Positions 24,370 to 33,965 are shown, counted from the stretch's first letter. The stretch: DNA of 64,000 nt from Nocardia bovistercoris (GCF_015674855.1 NZ_JADMLG010000001.1:735995-799994), one strand, 5' to 3'. Numbers and translations are program-made. The notes: generated from the sequence alone by a model not told the origin.

Positions 24370-25212
24370 TCAGCCACCGAATTCTCTCTCGAGCGACGCC
24401 GCGGACAACCCCGAACCAATGCGGACAACCAGGTCGTCCCCCTTGTCCGCCCCCACGCCTACAGCCCCGACCTCGACCAGATAGTCCGCCCCACCGACAT
24501 ACACGGTGCCCCCGGACACGCCCGTCGCCCGTGTCGCGGCGGCAACCGCGCCCGCGAATTCGGCGACGGTGGGCAGTTCCCCGTGGCTCTTGCGCGCCGA
24601 CACCGCGTCCGGATTCCGCCGCTCCAACAAGGTGACGATGATGGTGCCCTCGATCATGTCGCCGGAGACCACCCGCAGCTCGATACCGCGCGCCTCGAGT
24701 TCGGGAATCATCGCCCGCAGCGCGTCCTCACCGGCGCGCTTGCTCGCGGCGATGGGCGCGTAGTCCTCGGGGACCGGTTTGCGCCCGTGGAAATGCGCCT
24801 GGTGGCTGGTCACGAAGACGATGCGGGCGCCCGAACGCATATGCGGCGCCGCCGCTTCCACCAGTCGCCGCTGGGCGTCGCGGTTGATGGCCATGGCGTA
24901 TCCGGGGTCGGCGCCCCGTTCCAGGCCGCCGGAGGCGTTGAGCACGAGCACGTCGAGGCGGCCGAATTCCGCGACCACGCCGTCGATCAGTGTCCGCGCG
25001 GCCTCCGGTGCGGCGATATCGGCGCCCGCCACCGACGCGCTGCCGCCCGCCGCCCGGATCGCGTCCACCACACCTTGGGCGCGCTTGCGCTTCTCGCGGT
25101 AGTTGACCACGACGTGATCGCCCTCGGCGGCGAGGACGCGGGCGGTCTCGGCGCCGATGCCGCGCGCGGCGCCGGTGACGAGGACGATGCGTTGTCCGGT
25201 GGTGTCCGACAC
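24370..25212 (-). CDS. Short-chain dehydrogenase/reductase with atypical active site
   Basis: This 280-residue Rossmann-fold oxidoreductase has the cofactor motif TGAARGIG (about residues 13-20) and VLNASGG in place of NAG. In the catalytic region (HQAHFHGRKP, then DYAPIAASKRAGEDAL) the Lys is present, but the residue four before it, normally Tyr, is Ile, while a Tyr lies seven before it. Related actinobacterial SDRs show the same spacing, so this may be a distinct subfamily and not a decayed enzyme. Start GTG 25212 has GAGGAG 5 bases upstream; GTG 25218 is less well placed. It is divergent from the hxlR gene. Confidence 0.82.
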   Translation of the reverse strand: MSDTTGQRIVLVTGAARGIGAETARVLAAEGDHVVVNYREKRKRAQGVVDAIRAAGGSASVAGADIAAPEAARTLIDGVVAEFGRLDVLVLNASGGLERGADPGYAMAINRDAQRRLVEAAAPHMRSGARIVFVTSHQAHFHGRKPVPEDYAPIAASKRAGEDALRAMIPELEARGIELRVVSGDMIEGTIIVTLLERRNPDAVSARKSHGELPTVAEFAGAVAAATRATGVSGGTVYVGGADYLVEVGAVGVGADKGDDLVVRIGSGLSAASLEREFGG

Positions 25213-25254
25213 TTCCACTCCTCACTCACCGGAGGTCCCGGCGATTTGCTTCTG

Positions 25255-25282
25255 ATTTCGAATCACTATGGTAGTTCGAAAT
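25255..25282. promoter_or_regulatory. Palindromic operator between SDR and hxlR genes
   Basis: ATTTCGAA (25255-25262) and TTCGAAAT (25275-25282) form a perfect 8-bp inverted repeat across 12 bases. The right arm covers the ATG of the hxlR gene and the left arm lies about 43 bases before the SDR start. This is the size and place expected for an HxlR dimer site controlling both genes. Confidence 0.65.
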
Positions 25283-25628
25283 GAGAAGTGCAAGCGGAGC
25301 GAAGCCCTCCAGAGGTCACGAAGACCCGGCGAACGAACCGGTGCTGGCAGCCATCGAACTCCTCGGCAGGCCATGGACCCTGCGCGTGCTCTGGGAACTC
25401 GAACCCGCACCCCTCGGCTTCCTCGAACTGCGCAGGCGCATGGGGCAGTGCTCCTCGAGCGTGCTTTCGGTACGCCTGCAACAACTCCAAGCCGCCGACC
25501 TGGTCGTCAAGACCCCCGCCAAGATCTACGAACTCACCCTCGCCGGAACCGAACTCGGCACCGCCCTGACCTCGGTATGGGACTGGTCACGTCGCTGGGC
25601 CGACACGGCGGACAGCGGCTCCGGGTGA
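25281..25628 (+). CDS. HxlR-family winged-helix regulator
   Basis: This 115-residue protein has the HxlR pattern: VLAAIELLGRPWTLRVLWEL, LGFLELRRRMGQCSSSVLS and LQQLQAADLV, followed by a beta wing and a short dimerisation helix. HxlR regulators often sense electrophiles or redox changes and control neighbouring oxidoreductases. Here the divergent neighbour is an SDR. The ATG lies inside a palindromic operator, so autoregulation is likely. Confidence 0.9.
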   Translation: MRSASGAKPSRGHEDPANEPVLAAIELLGRPWTLRVLWELEPAPLGFLELRRRMGQCSSSVLSVRLQQLQAADLVVKTPAKIYELTLAGTELGTALTSVWDWSRRWADTADSGSG

Positions 25629-25909
25629 GCACGCGGCGCCGGGACCTGCCTAAGACCGGTCCCGCCGCGGCGGACGGCTACTCCGAGAGGTGACGAAGCC
25701 GAGGCGTGGGGGGCGCCACACCAGCACCGGCCGCGCCCGCCGGACTCGCGCGACCGCCCGCGCCGACCACCGGATCACGCCCGGTAGCTGCGTCTCGGTG
25801 CGCCTCGGCGGCAACAACGAGTTGCTCGGCTCAGATGCTCACGATTCCGGGACGGCGACGCAATCGGGCGGTCGCCGGTGTGTCGGTGGCGGTGAGTTTC
25901 GAGGGCACT

Positions 25910-26419
25910 ATGCTGTCGCGCGTGGTCGAACCCCAACAGCCCGTGGCACCGCACCCCGATGTCGCTCCGCTCGCACCGCTGCTCGGCGCGTGGCGCGGGG
26001 CCGGGCACGGCGAATACCCGACCATCGAATCGTTCGACTACCTCGAAGAAATCCGCTTCGGTCATCTCGGGCGGCCCTTCCTCACCTACAAGCAGCGCAC
26101 CCGCGCCGCCGACGGCGGACGGCCCATGCACGCCGAGACCGGATATCTGCGCTGCCCTCGGCCACGACGCCTGGAACTGATCCTCGCCCACCCCACCGGG
26201 ATCACCGAGATCTGCGAAGGCGAACTCACCGTCACCGACGACGAGCTGCGTATGGAATTCGACTCCACCGATATCGGGCGCAGCGGCACCGCGAAACTCG
26301 TCACCGCGCTGAGCCGCAGTTTCAGCCTCGTCGGCGACACCATCGATTACACCCTGCGCATGGCCGCGGTCGGCGAGCCACTGACCCACCATCTGGCCGC
26401 CACCCTGCACCGCGTCTGA
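25910..26419 (+). CDS. Nitrobindin / peroxynitrite isomerase (heme-binding beta-barrel)
   Basis: This 169-residue protein is similar to M. tuberculosis Rv2717c. Family segments are PLLGAWRGAGHGEYPTI, FDYLEEIRFGHLGRPFLTY, ETGYLR and LAHPTGITEI. Nitrobindins bind ferric heme in a ten-stranded barrel and isomerise peroxynitrite to nitrate. The C-terminal His in LTHHLAATLHR should be the heme ligand. ATG 25910 with GAGGG upstream is the preferred start; the frame extends to 25706 without family similarity. Confidence 0.88.
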   Translation: MLSRVVEPQQPVAPHPDVAPLAPLLGAWRGAGHGEYPTIESFDYLEEIRFGHLGRPFLTYKQRTRAADGGRPMHAETGYLRCPRPRRLELILAHPTGITEICEGELTVTDDELRMEFDSTDIGRSGTAKLVTALSRSFSLVGDTIDYTLRMAAVGEPLTHHLAATLHRV

Positions 26420-26447
26420 ATCCCGCTGACCGCGGCAACGACATCTC

Positions 26448-28235
26448 TCAATAACCGGCAGGCAGCGCGGCGAGCATGTCGCGGGTCACGCCCACCGCGT
26501 TGTCCGAACTTCCGCCCTTGACCAGCAAGGTCGCGAACGCGAGATCACCGCGGAACCCGACGAACCAGGAATGTGATCCGCCCTCGACCTCCGCCTCGCC
26601 GGTCTTGCCGAACACCTCGCCCTGGTCGACGATCCGCTCGGCGGTGCCGCCGGTCACCACCATGCGCATCATGGACCGCAGACCATCGATGACCGCCGGT
26701 TCGACGGGCGGACGCGCACCGTCGACGATCGTGGGACGACCGGCGATCAGATACGGCACCGGCGCCGTGCCCGCGGCGATGGTGGCCGCCATCACCGCCA
26801 TCCCGAACGGGCTCACCACGACCTTGCCCTGCCCGATGCCGTCCTCGGTGCGCTGCACCAGATCCTCCGCAGGCGGCACCGAGCCGGAGATCGTCGGCAG
26901 ACCGGCCAGCGTATACCCCTGCCCCACACCGAATTTCGCGGCCGCCTCGTGCAGCGCCAGGCCGGGCAGCGCGCTGGCGAGTTTGGCGAAGGAGGTATTG
27001 CACGACCGTTCGTAGGCCGTCGCCATCGGCACATCGCCGACACCGAAAAGGTTGTAGTTGGGGATCGTCCGCTCGCCGATGACGATTCGGCTCGGACAGG
27101 GAACCACCGTGTCGGGCGTCGCGATACCCGCCGAGATGGCGGCCGCCGCGGTCACCGTCTTGAACACCGAACCCGGCGGATACTGGCCGATGGTCGCCAC
27201 CGGCCCGTCCCGATCGGCGGCCCGATTCTGCGCCACCGCGAGTATCGCGCCGGTCGACGGACGCAAAACCACCATCATGGTCTGCTGGGCGGGCGCGTCC
27301 ACCGCGCGCTGCGCCGCCGACTGCACGAAACGGTCGATACTCAGCGCGAACGACGGAGCCGGTTGCGAAGCAACCTCTTTCAACACATCGGTGTCGACTC
27401 CGTTGGCATTGACGGTGACCACGCTCCAGCCCGCTTTGCCGTCCACCTCGGCGATCACCGTCTGCCTGACCTGGGTCATCAGGTCGGGCGCGAAATCCCG
27501 GTCGGTCGGCATCAGATCCCATTCCTGGGTCAGCCGCACACCGGGCAGCCCAAGGATCTCATCGCGGACCTGGTCGAATTCGACCTCGCTCAGCAAGGCC
27601 ACGGTATACGCGCCTGCCGCGGCCCGCGCGGAGTTCAGGACGAATTCCGGTGTCAGCCGCTTGTCGAATCGGATCAGCGCCGAGGCAAGCGCCTTCGCCG
27701 CCGTGCCGGCGTCCGCGGCCTCGGCGGGGGTGAACGCCACCCGAGTCACCTTGCCCGGCACCAGCACATCGCTGCCCGACGACTCGTTCACCCGTGCGCG
27801 CGGCGCCGGATTCGCGCGCAACATCATGGTCTGGGTATCCCCCAGTTTCGGGTGGATATCGGAGGAGGTCCAGCGCACCACCCAGCGTCCGTCGCTGCGG
27901 CCGAGCTGCAACTGTCCGGTGTAGCGCCAGGTCCGGTTCCTCGGCAGCGCCCACTCGTAGGTGTACTCGACGGTCGCGGTGTCGCCGGTCACTCTCGCCG
28001 CACCGGTCTCGGCGCGCAAACCCTCCGCCTGCAGGTGATCCCACGCGGATTCCAATGCGGCGACGGCCTTGTCCGGCACGGTGGTTAGCCCGGCGGCGCG
28101 ATCGAGATCACGGGCGGCGAACGCGGTGACGAAGGCGTCGGCGGCGGGTACGGGCCCCTGTGAGCTCGCGGAGCATCCTGCGGCCGTCACGGCGAGCGCG
28201 ATCACGACGGGTGCGACGATCAGACGAATCGACAT
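26448..28235 (-). CDS. Penicillin-binding lipoprotein (class B, PbpLipo-like transpeptidase)
   Basis: The protein has 595 residues. A lipobox VTAAGC (Cys21) follows a short signal, so it is a membrane-anchored lipoprotein. Residues about 30-140 form an NTF2-like MecA-type N-terminal domain, then a dimerisation domain, then the transpeptidase: SxxK at Ser356-Lys359 (PPGSVFKT), SxN at 411-413 (SCN), KTG at 544-546. It crosslinks peptidoglycan. It matches the M. tuberculosis Rv2864c gene, which also lies near gcpE, rip1 and dxr. The gene is last of the minus-strand core group. Confidence 0.93.
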   Translation of the reverse strand: MSIRLIVAPVVIALAVTAAGCSASSQGPVPAADAFVTAFAARDLDRAAGLTTVPDKAVAALESAWDHLQAEGLRAETGAARVTGDTATVEYTYEWALPRNRTWRYTGQLQLGRSDGRWVVRWTSSDIHPKLGDTQTMMLRANPAPRARVNESSGSDVLVPGKVTRVAFTPAEAADAGTAAKALASALIRFDKRLTPEFVLNSARAAAGAYTVALLSEVEFDQVRDEILGLPGVRLTQEWDLMPTDRDFAPDLMTQVRQTVIAEVDGKAGWSVVTVNANGVDTDVLKEVASQPAPSFALSIDRFVQSAAQRAVDAPAQQTMMVVLRPSTGAILAVAQNRAADRDGPVATIGQYPPGSVFKTVTAAAAISAGIATPDTVVPCPSRIVIGERTIPNYNLFGVGDVPMATAYERSCNTSFAKLASALPGLALHEAAAKFGVGQGYTLAGLPTISGSVPPAEDLVQRTEDGIGQGKVVVSPFGMAVMAATIAAGTAPVPYLIAGRPTIVDGARPPVEPAVIDGLRSMMRMVVTGGTAERIVDQGEVFGKTGEAEVEGGSHSWFVGFRGDLAFATLLVKGGSSDNAVGVTRDMLAALPAGY

Positions 28236-28297
28236 CGACTCCGATGGTATCGGCCAACTGTCGGCAAATCACGGATTGCGCACTCGCGCGGCGCGAT

Positions 28298-29203
28298 TCA
28301 GTCGAGCAGAATCGTCGCGAAGGTCGCGACCCGCCGAAAACCGACCCGCGCGTACGCCCGCCGCGCCACCTGGTTGTAGTCGTTGACATACAGACTCGCG
28401 GTACGCCCCGACGCAACCACCGCCTTCGCGATCGCCGCCGTGCCGCCGGTGCCGAGTCCGTGGCCGCGATGCTCGGGATGCACCCACACGCCCTGGATCT
28501 GCCCGGTGCGCCGGGACAGCGACCCGACCTCGGCCTTGAACACCACCTCGCCGTCGACGAAACGCGCCCAGGCCCGACCCGATTCGATCAGACTCTGGAT
28601 CCGCCGCCGATACCCGCGCCCGCCGTCGCCCGCGCGCGGATCGACACCGACCTCCTCGATGAACATCGAGATCGCCGCCACCAGGTAGCGGTCGAGTTCG
28701 TCGGGCCTGGCGCGGCGCACCAGCGGATCGGGCGCCGCAACCGGCGACTCGGCGAGCGCGAGCAGCGGCTGTTCGCTGCGCAGCTCACGGGCGGGGCCCC
28801 AGCGCCTGCTCAGCAACTCCCACAGCGGCAGCGCCAACTCCTGGCGGCCGACCACCGACGAACACATCCGAGGCCATCGGATCGCCCGGTCGGCGAAGGC
28901 GCGCAACGCGTCGTGATCGCCGCGCAACGGCACCAGGTTGGCCCCGGAGAAGCAGAGCGAATCCTGCGGGCCACCCCGGGTCCACAATTCGCCGCTGCCC
29001 GCGCGTGTGTCGAGACCGAACTCCTGTACTCGGGCCGCGACCATGCACGAGGCCACCGGATCGGTGTCCAAAACACGGAGGACCTGTGCCAGGTCCTTGT
29101 TCGCGAGCTGACGCGCGGGCGCGATCCTCGCCCGGCGCGCGGGCTCCAGCAGACTCCGCACATCGACAGACTGCCACGAAAAGCGGCGGCGCGGTATGCG
29201 CAT
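28298..29203 (-). CDS. GNAT-family acetyltransferase with DUF4081 N-terminal domain
   Basis: The protein has 301 residues. The N-terminal half (about 30-150) has the DUF4081-type pattern ending in LWELLSRRWGPARELR. The C-terminal GNAT domain contains the acetyl-CoA loop VHPEHRGHGLGTGGTAAI and LYVNDYNQVARRAYARVGF. Position between PBP and ispG is the same as in mycobacteria (Rv2867c). The acceptor is unknown. A weak ribosome site precedes ATG 29203. Confidence 0.87.
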   Translation of the reverse strand: MRIPRRRFSWQSVDVRSLLEPARRARIAPARQLANKDLAQVLRVLDTDPVASCMVAARVQEFGLDTRAGSGELWTRGGPQDSLCFSGANLVPLRGDHDALRAFADRAIRWPRMCSSVVGRQELALPLWELLSRRWGPARELRSEQPLLALAESPVAAPDPLVRRARPDELDRYLVAAISMFIEEVGVDPRAGDGGRGYRRRIQSLIESGRAWARFVDGEVVFKAEVGSLSRRTGQIQGVWVHPEHRGHGLGTGGTAAIAKAVVASGRTASLYVNDYNQVARRAYARVGFRRVATFATILLD

Positions 29204-29252
29204 CCGGAAAAGATCACTCCGCGCCGCCGGATCCGACCGGTTCGGCGCGGCG

Positions 29253-30404
29253 TCAGCTCACGGTGACGACCGGTTCACCCGACTCCTCGCCCATTTCCTC
29301 GGCGATGCGCATCGCCTCCTCGATGAGGGTTTCGACGATCTGGGCCTCCGGCACCGTCTTGATGACCTCGCCCTTGACGAAGATCTGCCCCTTGCCGTTG
29401 CCGGACGCGACCCCGAGGTCGGCCTCCCTGGCCTCACCGGGACCGTTCACCACGCAGCCCATGACGGCCACCCGCAGCGGGACCTCCATCCCCTCGAGCC
29501 CGGCCGATACCTCGTTGGCGAGGGTGTACACGTCGACCTGGGCGCGGCCGCAGGACGGGCAGGACACGATCTCCAACTTGCGCGGCCGCAGGTTCAGCGA
29601 CTGCAGGATCTGTCCACCGACCTTGACCTCCTCGGCGGGCGGCGCGGACAGCGAGACCCGGATGGTGTCGCCGATGCCCTCGCTCAGCAGCGCGCCGAAG
29701 GCCACCGCCGACTTGATGGTGCCCTGGAAGGCCGGGCCCGCCTCGGTGACGCCGAGGTGCAGCGGATAGTCCGACCGCGCCGCGAGCTGCCGATACGCCT
29801 CGACCATGATCACCGGGTCGTTGTGCTTGACCGAGATCTTGATATCGCCGAAGCCGTGCTCCTCGAACAGGCCCGCCTCCCACAGCGCCGACTCGACCAG
29901 CGCCTCCGGGGTGGCCTTGCCGTATTTCTCCAGCATCCGCTTGTCCAGCGACCCGGCGTTCACACCGATGCGGATCGGGATGCCCGCCGCGCCCGCGGCC
30001 TTGGCGACCTCGCCGACGCGGCCGTCGAACTCCTTGATGTTGCCCGGGTTGACGCGCACCGCGGCGCAGCCCGCGTCGATCGCGGCGAAGATGTAGCGCG
30101 GCTGGAAATGGATGTCCGCGATCACCGGGATCTGCGACTTCGCGGCGATGGTGGCCAGCGCGTCGGCATCCTCCTGACGCGGACACGCCACGCGCACGAT
30201 GTCGCAGCCCGAGGCCGTGAGCTCGGCGATCTGCTGCAGCGTGGCGTTGACGTCGTGGGTCTTGGTCGTGGTCATCGACTGCACGGAGATCGGGTGATCG
30301 CTACCGACTCCGACATTGCCCACCATCAACTGACGGGTCTTGCGTCGGGGAGCGAGAACGGCCGCCGGCGCGGTCGGCATCCCCAATCCGATTGTGCTGG
30401 TCAC
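29253..30404 (-). CDS. ispG: 4-hydroxy-3-methylbut-2-enyl diphosphate synthase (flavodoxin)
   Basis: This 383-residue enzyme of the MEP isoprenoid pathway converts cyclic methylerythritol diphosphate to HMBPP using a 4Fe-4S cluster. The cluster Cys residues are seen in [12 protein letters not shown] and [11 protein letters not shown]. The N-terminal TIM barrel includes [11 protein letters not shown] and [12 protein letters not shown] 30404 is used as start (GAAGGCAG 5-8 bases upstream). Dxr, two steps to five steps earlier in the pathway, lies nearby with rip1 between them, the conserved mycobacterial order. Confidence 0.96.
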   Translation of the reverse strand: MTSTIGLGMPTAPAAVLAPRRKTRQLMVGNVGVGSDHPISVQSMTTTKTHDVNATLQQIAELTASGCDIVRVACPRQEDADALATIAAKSQIPVIADIHFQPRYIFAAIDAGCAAVRVNPGNIKEFDGRVGEVAKAAGAAGIPIRIGVNAGSLDKRMLEKYGKATPEALVESALWEAGLFEEHGFGDIKISVKHNDPVIMVEAYRQLAARSDYPLHLGVTEAGPAFQGTIKSAVAFGALLSEGIGDTIRVSLSAPPAEEVKVGGQILQSLNLRPRKLEIVSCPSCGRAQVDVYTLANEVSAGLEGMEVPLRVAVMGCVVNGPGEAREADLGVASGNGKGQIFVKGEVIKTVPEAQIVETLIEEAMRIAEEMGEESGEPVVTVS

Positions 30405-30576
30405 TGTCGGCTGCCTTCTTTCCTGCGGTCTGAGCGTGCCGTTCGCCCGCCAAGCTTAGTCGCGTCGACGCGGGGACCACCGTGTGAGTGCGATGACAGA
30501 CGCGCTGACAGCGACCTGTCCCCGGTTGCCCATCGCAAACCCGCCTCGGCGCGCTCGCGATGGGTTATTCGCGCGC

Positions 30577-31776
30577 CTAGAACAGCTTGATCGGGTTCAT
30601 GATGTCGGCGGCAAGCGTCAGCACCATGTACGCGCCGCCGAGCACCACCGCGACATAGGTCACCGGCAGCAGTTTCAGGTAGTCCACCGGTGCGCCCGGC
30701 GGCAGACCGCGCCGGATGCGCAGGCTGTTGCGCACCTTCTCGTAGAGCACCACCGCGATATGGCCGCCGTCCAGCGGCAGCAGCGGCAGCAGGTTGAAGG
30801 CGCCGAGGAAGAAGTTCAGGCTGGCGAGCACGACGATGAAGACGTTCCACAGTCCGCGTTCGGCGCTCTCACCGCCGATCTTGCTCGCGCCGTAGACGCT
30901 CACCGGGGTCTCGGGATCGCGTTCGCCCCCGGTCACCGCCGTCCACAGCGACGACACTTTCTGCGGCATCTGGGCCAGCGATTCGAGGGTGCGCACGAAC
31001 ATGTCGCCGGTGAAGACCAGCGAGGCCGGGATCGCGGCGAGGACGCCGTACTGCTCGGGTTCGTAGTAGTCGGCGCCGACGCCGACCGCGCTGACCTCGC
31101 GGCCGGGCCCGCCGTCCTGCGGGTAGCGCATGACCCGCACCGGGTCGACCGGAATCGTGAGGGTCTGGTTGTCGCGACGCACCGTGTAGGTGAACGGACC
31201 GGTCTGCTTCTGGGTCTCGGACTGGAACTTCTGCCACGTGTCGACCGGGACGCCGTTGACCGCCGTCACCACGTCGCCGCGCCGCAGACCAGCCTGCTGC
31301 GCGGGACCCGAACCCGTGCAGGGCTGCGTACTGCGGTCCGGAATCTGCTGCGGCACACAGCCCATCGTGCCCAGCGCGGTGGCGGGCGGCTGATCGAAAC
31401 GCGGCAGTCCCCAGCCGATGGCCAGGACAACGACCAGGATGAAACCGAGCAGGAAATTCATCAGGATGCCGCCGAACATCACCAGCAGCCGCTTCCACGT
31501 CTCCTGCCGGTACATGGCGCGATCCAGATCCTCCGGCTCCAATTCGTCGAGCGCGGTCATGCCCGCGATATCGCAGAATCCGCCGAGCGGCAGCGCCTTG
31601 AGCCCGTATTCGGTCTCACCGCGCCGGAAGGAGAACACCTTCGGGCCGAAACCGATGAAATAGCGCCGCACCTTCATGCCGGTGGCCTGCGCGGTCCACA
31701 TGTGGCCGCATTCGTGCAACGCGACCGATATCGTGATGCCGAGGGCGAACAACACGAAACCCAATGCGAACACCAT
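30577..31776 (-). CDS. rip1: Site-2 membrane protease Rip1/RseP (M50)
   Basis: This 399-residue intramembrane zinc protease has HECGH at residues 21-25 in the first membrane helix, a PDZ domain in the middle (GPAQQAGLRRGDVVTAVNGV) and the third metal ligand in PLLPLDGGH near the C-terminus. It cleaves anti-sigma factors and other transmembrane substrates after a first cut, controlling envelope stress and lipid genes in mycobacteria. The ATG at 31776 matches the family start. A second open frame in another phase covers part of it and is a shadow. Confidence 0.95.
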   Translation of the reverse strand: MVFALGFVLFALGITISVALHECGHMWTAQATGMKVRRYFIGFGPKVFSFRRGETEYGLKALPLGGFCDIAGMTALDELEPEDLDRAMYRQETWKRLLVMFGGILMNFLLGFILVVVLAIGWGLPRFDQPPATALGTMGCVPQQIPDRSTQPCTGSGPAQQAGLRRGDVVTAVNGVPVDTWQKFQSETQKQTGPFTYTVRRDNQTLTIPVDPVRVMRYPQDGGPGREVSAVGVGADYYEPEQYGVLAAIPASLVFTGDMFVRTLESLAQMPQKVSSLWTAVTGGERDPETPVSVYGASKIGGESAERGLWNVFIVVLASLNFFLGAFNLLPLLPLDGGHIAVVLYEKVRNSLRIRRGLPPGAPVDYLKLLPVTYVAVVLGGAYMVLTLAADIMNPIKLF

Positions 31777-31968
31777 TGATGAACAGCCCTCCTGCGTGAC
31801 GCGGCTCGCCTCTCACACCGGCCGCCGGATCGGCCGCGAACATCCGGATGCTCGCGACCTGCTCGATCGAGCGCACCCGACCACAGTAGCCGCAGGCCAA
31901 CCGGCCCTCACCCGACAGTCTGCCAGGCGGGGTCATACGCGCGCGTCGAATCACCCCGCCGCGGCGGA

Positions 31969-33108
31969 TCAGCCCTCGACCAGTGCGCGCGCGTAGTCGC
32001 GCGCCCAGCTGTCGGCGGCAAGTACATCCGCGAGGTTCTCCGGTTCGGCTCGCCACCGATCCGCCGCCTCCACCGCGCGCGCCACCGTGCCCACGATCGT
32101 CGGGAACGAGATCTTCCCGTCCAGGAACGCCTGCACCGCGATCTCGTTGGCCGCGTTGTAGACGGCGGTGACGCTGCCGCCCGCCGTCCCCGCCTGCCGC
32201 GCCAACTCGACCGCGGGGAACACCGCGGCGTCCACCGGCTCGAAGGTCCAGGTGGCGGCCGTGCCGAAATCGCAGGCCGCGGCCGCGCCGGGCACCCGGT
32301 CCGGCCAGCCGAGCGCCAGCGCGATGGGCAGCTTCATATCCGGCGGACTGGCCTGGGCGAGTGTGGAACCATCGGTGAAGGTCACCATGGAATGCACGAT
32401 CGACTGCGGGTGCACGGTCACGTCGATGCGGTCGTAGGGGATGCCGAACAGCAGGTGCGTCTCGATCAACTCGAGTCCCTTGTTGACCAGCGACGCCGAG
32501 TTCAACGTGTTCATCAGGCCCATCGACCAGGTCGGATGGGTTTTCGCCTCGGCCGGGTTCACCGACTCCAGCATTTCGGCGGTCCAACCGCGGAACGGTC
32601 CGCCCGAGGCCGTGAGCACCAGGCGATCGACTTCCTCGGCCCGACCGCCGCGCAGGCACTGGGCCAGCGCCGAATGCTCCGAGTCCACCGGCACGATCTG
32701 CCCCGGCGCGGCCGCACGGGTCACCAGCGAACCGCCCGCGACCAGCGACTCCTTGTTGGCCAACGCCAGTCTCGTGCCCGAACGCAACGTCTCCAGAGTC
32801 GGTTCCAGCCCCAACGACCCCACCAGCGCGTTCAGCACCACATCGGCCTCGGTGCGGCGCACCAACTCGGTCACCGCCGCCGGGCCGCCGAGTTCGAGTC
32901 CGAGCGCCCGCGCCGCACCAGGATCGGCCACCGCGACATTGCGAGTGCCCGTCGCCGTCATCTGCGCCGCGAGTAGCTCGGTGTTCCCGCCCCGCGCCGC
33001 CAACCCGACCACCTGGAACTTGTCGGGGTTGGCGGCGATCACCTCGAGCGCCTGGGTGCCTATGGATCCGGTGCTGCCGAGCAGCAGAACTCTCACGATG
33101 TCGGACAC
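31969..33108 (-). CDS. dxr: 1-deoxy-D-xylulose 5-phosphate reductoisomerase
   Basis: This 379-residue NADPH-dependent enzyme makes methylerythritol 4-phosphate. It has the NADPH motif [17 protein letters not shown] near the N-terminus, NKESLVAGG, the metal/substrate region [19 protein letters not shown] and [18 protein letters not shown]. The start is GTG 33108; GTG codons close by are possible alternatives. It is the target of fosmidomycin in other organisms. A long open frame on the same strand in another phase is a coding shadow. Confidence 0.95.
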   Translation of the reverse strand: MSDIVRVLLLGSTGSIGTQALEVIAANPDKFQVVGLAARGGNTELLAAQMTATGTRNVAVADPGAARALGLELGGPAAVTELVRRTEADVVLNALVGSLGLEPTLETLRSGTRLALANKESLVAGGSLVTRAAAPGQIVPVDSEHSALAQCLRGGRAEEVDRLVLTASGGPFRGWTAEMLESVNPAEAKTHPTWSMGLMNTLNSASLVNKGLELIETHLLFGIPYDRIDVTVHPQSIVHSMVTFTDGSTLAQASPPDMKLPIALALGWPDRVPGAAAACDFGTAATWTFEPVDAAVFPAVELARQAGTAGGSVTAVYNAANEIAVQAFLDGKISFPTIVGTVARAVEAADRWRAEPENLADVLAADSWARDYARALVEG

Positions 33109-33215
33109 GGCCCCATTGTGGCAGGGCCACTGGCTACGACGGACGGTCGTATGTCACGATATCCGGGAAGCGCCCCGCATACGGGCCAACCCGAACCTCG
33201 AATCAAGGAGCGATC

Positions 33216-33485
33216 GTGGCCGCCACGGAACTCGAACCCGCCAACACCGAGCGCGCCGTCGTCACCCACGTGGACACCGCCGAGGTTCCTTCGGCCGAAT
33301 GGGGCTGGAGCGGCGAATCCCCCCGCACCTTCAAGATCGCCGCCATCGTCGTCGCCGTCATCCTGCTCGCGATGATCATCGGCAACCACAAGGGCAAGAT
33401 CGAAGACCTGTTCCTCATCGGCTTCGCGGCCTCCCTGATCGGCATCGTGATCTACGACAAGATCTACTCCCGCAAACCCCGCTGA
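33216..33485 (+). CDS. DUF2631 small membrane protein
   Basis: This 89-residue protein has a conserved N-terminal segment ending EWGWSGESPRTFKI and two hydrophobic helices (about 42-58 and 65-80), the DUF2631 pattern found near dxr in mycobacteria. GTG 33216 follows AAGGAGCGATC. Function unknown; probably an inner-membrane protein. It is divergent from dxr. Confidence 0.83.
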   Translation: MAATELEPANTERAVVTHVDTAEVPSAEWGWSGESPRTFKIAAIVVAVILLAMIIGNHKGKIEDLFLIGFAASLIGIVIYDKIYSRKPR

Positions 33486-33490
33486 ACCAG

Positions 33491-33534
33491 GCTCACCTCG
33501 CCGCTCCCGTGCCGCACGGGGCCGGTGAGCTTTT
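33491..33534 (+). terminator. Rho-independent terminator after the DUF2631 gene
   Basis: GCTCACC (33491-33497) pairs with GGTGAGC (33524-33530), and inner arms CCCGTG/CACGGG (33506-33511, 33515-33520) pair above an internal loop. TTTT follows. Confidence 0.75.
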
Positions 33535-33588
33535 CTCGAACGCCAATGGCATATATGTCGCGGTGCTCATATACCTCTGAAGCGGACG

Positions 33589-33816
33589 ATGGTTTACGCC
33601 GATGCCGATGATCTGGCCGTGATCAAGGATGCGGCCGCGCGCGAAGACGTCAGCGAGGCGGAACTCGTCCGCGCTGCGATACATCCGGCCGCACAGCGTC
33701 TACGCCGCAGAACCGAGCCGCTACGACTGCGCCGATTCGCCGGCGGTGACCCCGCGCTCGCCGAACGCGTCGATGATTACCTCGCCGACGACTTCGCCAA
33801 CACCCCGATCACGTGA
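33589..33816 (+). CDS. Orphan ribbon-helix-helix antitoxin-like protein
   Basis: This 75-residue protein resembles VapB-type RHH antitoxins (MVYADADDLAVIKDAAARED, then VSEAELVRAAI, and a C-terminal toxin-binding tail DPALAERVDDYLADDF). Such proteins usually begin M-K/R-R-T. Here the preceding codons are CTG AAG CGG ACG, i.e. Leu-Lys-Arg-Thr before the Met, so the original start at 33577 may be a rare CTG or may have been lost. A GTG overlapping the stop (GTGA at 33813) opens only a 32-codon frame with no PIN-domain features, so no toxin gene follows. Confidence 0.6.
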   Translation: MVYADADDLAVIKDAAAREDVSEAELVRAAIHPAAQRLRRRTEPLRLRRFAGGDPALAERVDDYLADDFANTPIT

Positions 33817-33965
33817 TACCCGGCGGCGAACCAGGCAGCGAACACAAAGCGTTCCGCCTCTTCCCCGACGATCTGCTCCAGCACCCAATTCATGCCTGTT
33901 GCCTATGAATCGGGCCGGAGAATGTCACTCTCGCATGAGGGTTCGGCTGTGCAATGGTGGAGGGT

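Noticed and set aside
25203-25213. GTGTCCGACAC at the SDR start, resembling the cluster operator
   Set aside because: It lies within the first codons of the SDR gene, lacks the central CA/CG of the other sites, and the SDR has its own HxlR-type palindrome.
31616-33130. A 504-codon minus-strand frame across dxr and the start of rip1
   Set aside because: Its sequence is Arg/Gly-rich without family features and overlaps dxr, whose frame carries all reductoisomerase motifs.
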